Below, in pieces: positions 5,668 through 6,655 of a DNA stretch of 6,655 bases. Both the position numbers and the translations under genes were made by a program. This DNA is from Candidatus Uhrbacteria bacterium RIFOXYB12_FULL_58_10 (GTDB lineage: Bacteria > Patescibacteriota > Patescibacteriia > UBA9934 > GWF2-40-263): positions 1 through 6,655 of the forward strand of contig CALQZE010000019.1 of assembly GCA_943348955.1 (NCBI GenBank). The letters run 5' to 3'. The notes below the pieces were generated by a model. It was not told the origin of the DNA. It made no database searches and was given only the letters and a program-made list of their open reading frames with translations. Each line of letters begins with the position of its first letter. Position 1 is the first letter of the stretch.

Positions 5668-6210
5668 TCATTTCATATCACGTCGTTTGATTGTCTCAAT
5701 GAGAGATTCTGGTTCAAGCCGAATTCTGAATCCTCCTTTGAGGATTATGTCGTAGGTTTGGTGGTGTGGATGGTTCGAACGATTGATTACAATCCCGCGA
5801 ATGGCGAGGAGAGCGACCATCTGTTCAAGTGTTCCATGTGTTGGATACAACTCGATGTGGTCGAATCCAGAAGTTTGGCACCCGTCCGGTTTTTGATCGG
5901 ACAGTTCTAAGAACCAAATGTTTCCGAGTAGAGTTGGTATTGGACGCGGAAGCTTGATGATAGCGATCCGTCGACCGGAAATGAACGATTGGAACTGATA
6001 GCTGTCCGGTCGTTCGAAGAGATTGCGGATTGCTACGAATACATCGGACGTACCGCATTTGTAGCAGAGATGATCTGCGTGGGCGCCAAAGCGCAGTTCA
6101 GAAACCCAGATGTTGAATTGATCAACAAATGGTTTTGTTTCCGCATAAAACGAATCGATCGTCAGAATTGGTTGTGTTGGTTCGTCACTTTTTTTCGTCA
6201 TTTGTGTCAT
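5668..6210 (-). CDS. YecM-like protein of the VOC (glyoxalase/dioxygenase fold) superfamily
   Basis: A 180-residue soluble protein. It resembles E. coli YecM along most of its length: ADHLCYKC (45-52) for ADHISLRC, SGRRIAIIKLPRPI (78-91) for the GRPICLFKL segment, FLELSDQKPDG and GFDHIELYP (115-123) for the VELPWP and GWEHIEIV segments, and the end RIRLEPESLIETI (162-174). His47, Glu102, His118 and Glu120 sit where metal ligands occur in this fold, so metal binding is plausible but not shown. YecM has no established reaction, so none is given. ATG 6210 is preferred over ATG 6201 because GGAA lies a suitable distance upstream. Its start overlaps the end of the membrane-protein gene by 26 nt, suggesting translational coupling. 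It ends in TGA with two terminators behind it. The match is from memory of YecM, not an alignment. Confidence 0.75.
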   Translation of the reverse strand: MTQMTKKSDEPTQPILTIDSFYAETKPFVDQFNIWVSELRFGAHADHLCYKCGTSDVFVAIRNLFERPDSYQFQSFISGRRIAIIKLPRPIPTLLGNIWFLELSDQKPDGCQTSGFDHIELYPTHGTLEQMVALLAIRGIVINRSNHPHHQTYDIILKGGFRIRLEPESLIETIKRRDMK

Positions 6211-6421
6211 CTTGTTTTCCGTACTCCATCAACTTTCGTGGAAAGAAAATGTACCCAATGCCGGTACCCGCAAGTGCCAAAGCTACGATTCTGCCGAAAA
6301 ATCGGATCGGATTTTCCGTGACAGCTATCTGTTGCCAGGTCAAAAAGCCGGTGACAAGCAGAACGAATCCGAACAAAGCAAGGCAAACACGAGCAGATTT
6401 CGAAAAGGGCTGATTGTTCAT
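6185..6421 (-). CDS. Small two-helix membrane protein of unknown function
   Basis: A 78-residue protein with two predicted membrane helices (about 11-30 and 41-60), a short loop with QQIAVTENPIR, and a charged, polar C-terminal tail (YGKQDDTNDEKK). By the positive-inside rule both ends should be cytoplasmic, with basic residues near residues 8-11 and 62-63. I recognise no family. That it is a real gene is supported by a perfect AGGAGG (6432-6427) 5 nt before ATG 6421, a good promoter directly upstream, and a 26-nt overlap with the VOC gene behind it. It is the only start besides that of the DUF3048 gene with a strong Shine-Dalgarno, so it may be translated more efficiently than its neighbours. 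Confidence 0.75.
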   Translation of the reverse strand: MNNQPFSKSARVCLALFGFVLLVTGFLTWQQIAVTENPIRFFGRIVALALAGTGIGYIFFPRKLMEYGKQDDTNDEKK

Positions 6422-6439
6422 GGGTTCCTCCTGACGGCG

Positions 6440-6467
6440 ATTTTATCATAAATTGCCTTGCTGTCCA
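6440..6467 (-). promoter_or_regulatory. Promoter of the membrane protein/VOC operon
   Basis: On the - strand TGGACA (6467-6462), a 16-bp spacer and TAAAAT (6445-6440), with TG one base before the -10, so it is also an extended -10. The start would be near 6433, giving a leader of about 12 nt that is little more than the AGGAGG. It overlaps the divergent ddl promoter at 6453-6467. Confidence 0.7.
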
Positions 6468-6481
6468 TGATCTCTTACACT
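6453..6481 (+). promoter_or_regulatory. Promoter of ddl, placed for a near-leaderless mRNA
   Basis: TTGCCT (6453-6458), a 17-bp spacer and TACACT (6476-6481). The start would be near 6488, 3 nt before the ATG at 6491, and there is no Shine-Dalgarno. Fifteen bases are shared with the opposing promoter, so the two polymerases should exclude each other. Confidence 0.6.
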
Positions 6482-6490
6482 GTCTTTGTT

Positions 6491-6655
6491 ATGCATATTG
6501 CTATTGTAACTGGAGGAGAAACGGGTGAGCGTGATGTGTCTATTGCATCTGCAAAGAATATTGCGGATGCGATTACATTTGCCAAACACGAAACATTCAT
6601 TTTCCCAGAAGATAAAGATCAATTCGTTGCATCGATTTTAAATTTCGATTTGGTG
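6491..6655 (+). CDS. ddl: D-alanine--D-alanine ligase, N-terminal part (3' end outside window)
   Basis: The first 55 residues of an ATP-grasp D-Ala-D-Ala ligase, which joins two D-Ala for the peptidoglycan stem peptide in the cytoplasm. The start MHIAIVTGGETGERDVSIASAKNIADAI matches the family N terminus: a beta strand, a GG turn, then ER/EHxVS, where Glu and Ser of that motif bind the first D-Ala in known enzymes (here Glu13 and Ser17). The ATP-grasp domain lies beyond the window, so the call rests on this N-terminal motif. ATG 6491 is the first codon of that motif and fits the predicted transcription start. It is divergent from the membrane/VOC operon. Confidence 0.85.
   Translation, partial: MHIAIVTGGETGERDVSIASAKNIADAITFAKHETFIFPEDKDQFVASILNFDLV

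Noticed and set aside
5989..6451. + strand ORFs of 79-110 codons opposite the VOC and membrane genes
   Set aside because: They are antisense to genes with better starts, promoter and family evidence, and lack their own signals.
1..6655. CRISPR array, insertion sequence, tRNA or rRNA genes
   Set aside because: No regularly spaced repeats, transposase motifs, T-loops or rRNA cores were seen on either strand.

Overview
The window is compact bacterial DNA of moderately low GC with short gaps. All seven genes whose 3' ends lie inside it, apart from the partial gene at the left edge, end in TAA, TAG or TGA, and no in-frame UGA needs recoding, so the standard bacterial code applies. The gene set and small gaps, a membrane-anchored DUF3048 protein, an L31 with a lysine-rich tail, a release-factor methyltransferase with NLPY in place of NPPY, and start codons that mostly lack a Shine-Dalgarno sequence all point to a Candidate Phyla Radiation (Patescibacteria) genome. 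That placement is an inference from style, not a marker-gene result.

Layout: (1) 1-1208, + strand: the Ala/Lys-rich end of an unidentified gene, then a DUF3048 (YerB-like) membrane-anchored protein. It ends in a hairpin shared with the convergent prmC. (2) 4346-1207, - strand: rpmE (L31), prfA (RF1) and prmC (RF1/RF2 glutamine methyltransferase), the familiar rpmE-prfA-prmC order. Here each unit has its own signals, and about 700 bp between prfA and prmC contain no convincing protein gene. That gap has a good sigma70-type promoter, a predicted transcript of about 530 nt with nested long-range pairing, and a strong intrinsic terminator, all on the - strand. I read it as a large structured non-coding RNA that I cannot assign to a known family. 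It is the main discovery candidate. (3) 4409-5515, + strand: queA, divergent from rpmE, with a promoter placed so that the mRNA would be nearly leaderless. (4) 5567-5663: a perfect 26-bp-arm inverted repeat built from GTAC/CTAG units, then a smaller hairpin. Together they separate the convergent queA and VOC gene. (5) 6445-5668, - strand: a two-gene operon of a small two-helix membrane protein and an overlapping YecM-like VOC-fold protein. (6) 6453-6655, + strand: the start of a D-Ala-D-Ala ligase gene, whose promoter overlaps the divergent operon promoter.

Functionally, L31, RF1 and PrmC serve translation and its termination, QueA makes the queuosine precursor in tRNA, and Ddl makes the D-Ala-D-Ala dipeptide of peptidoglycan. 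The DUF3048 protein and the membrane/VOC pair have no assigned role.
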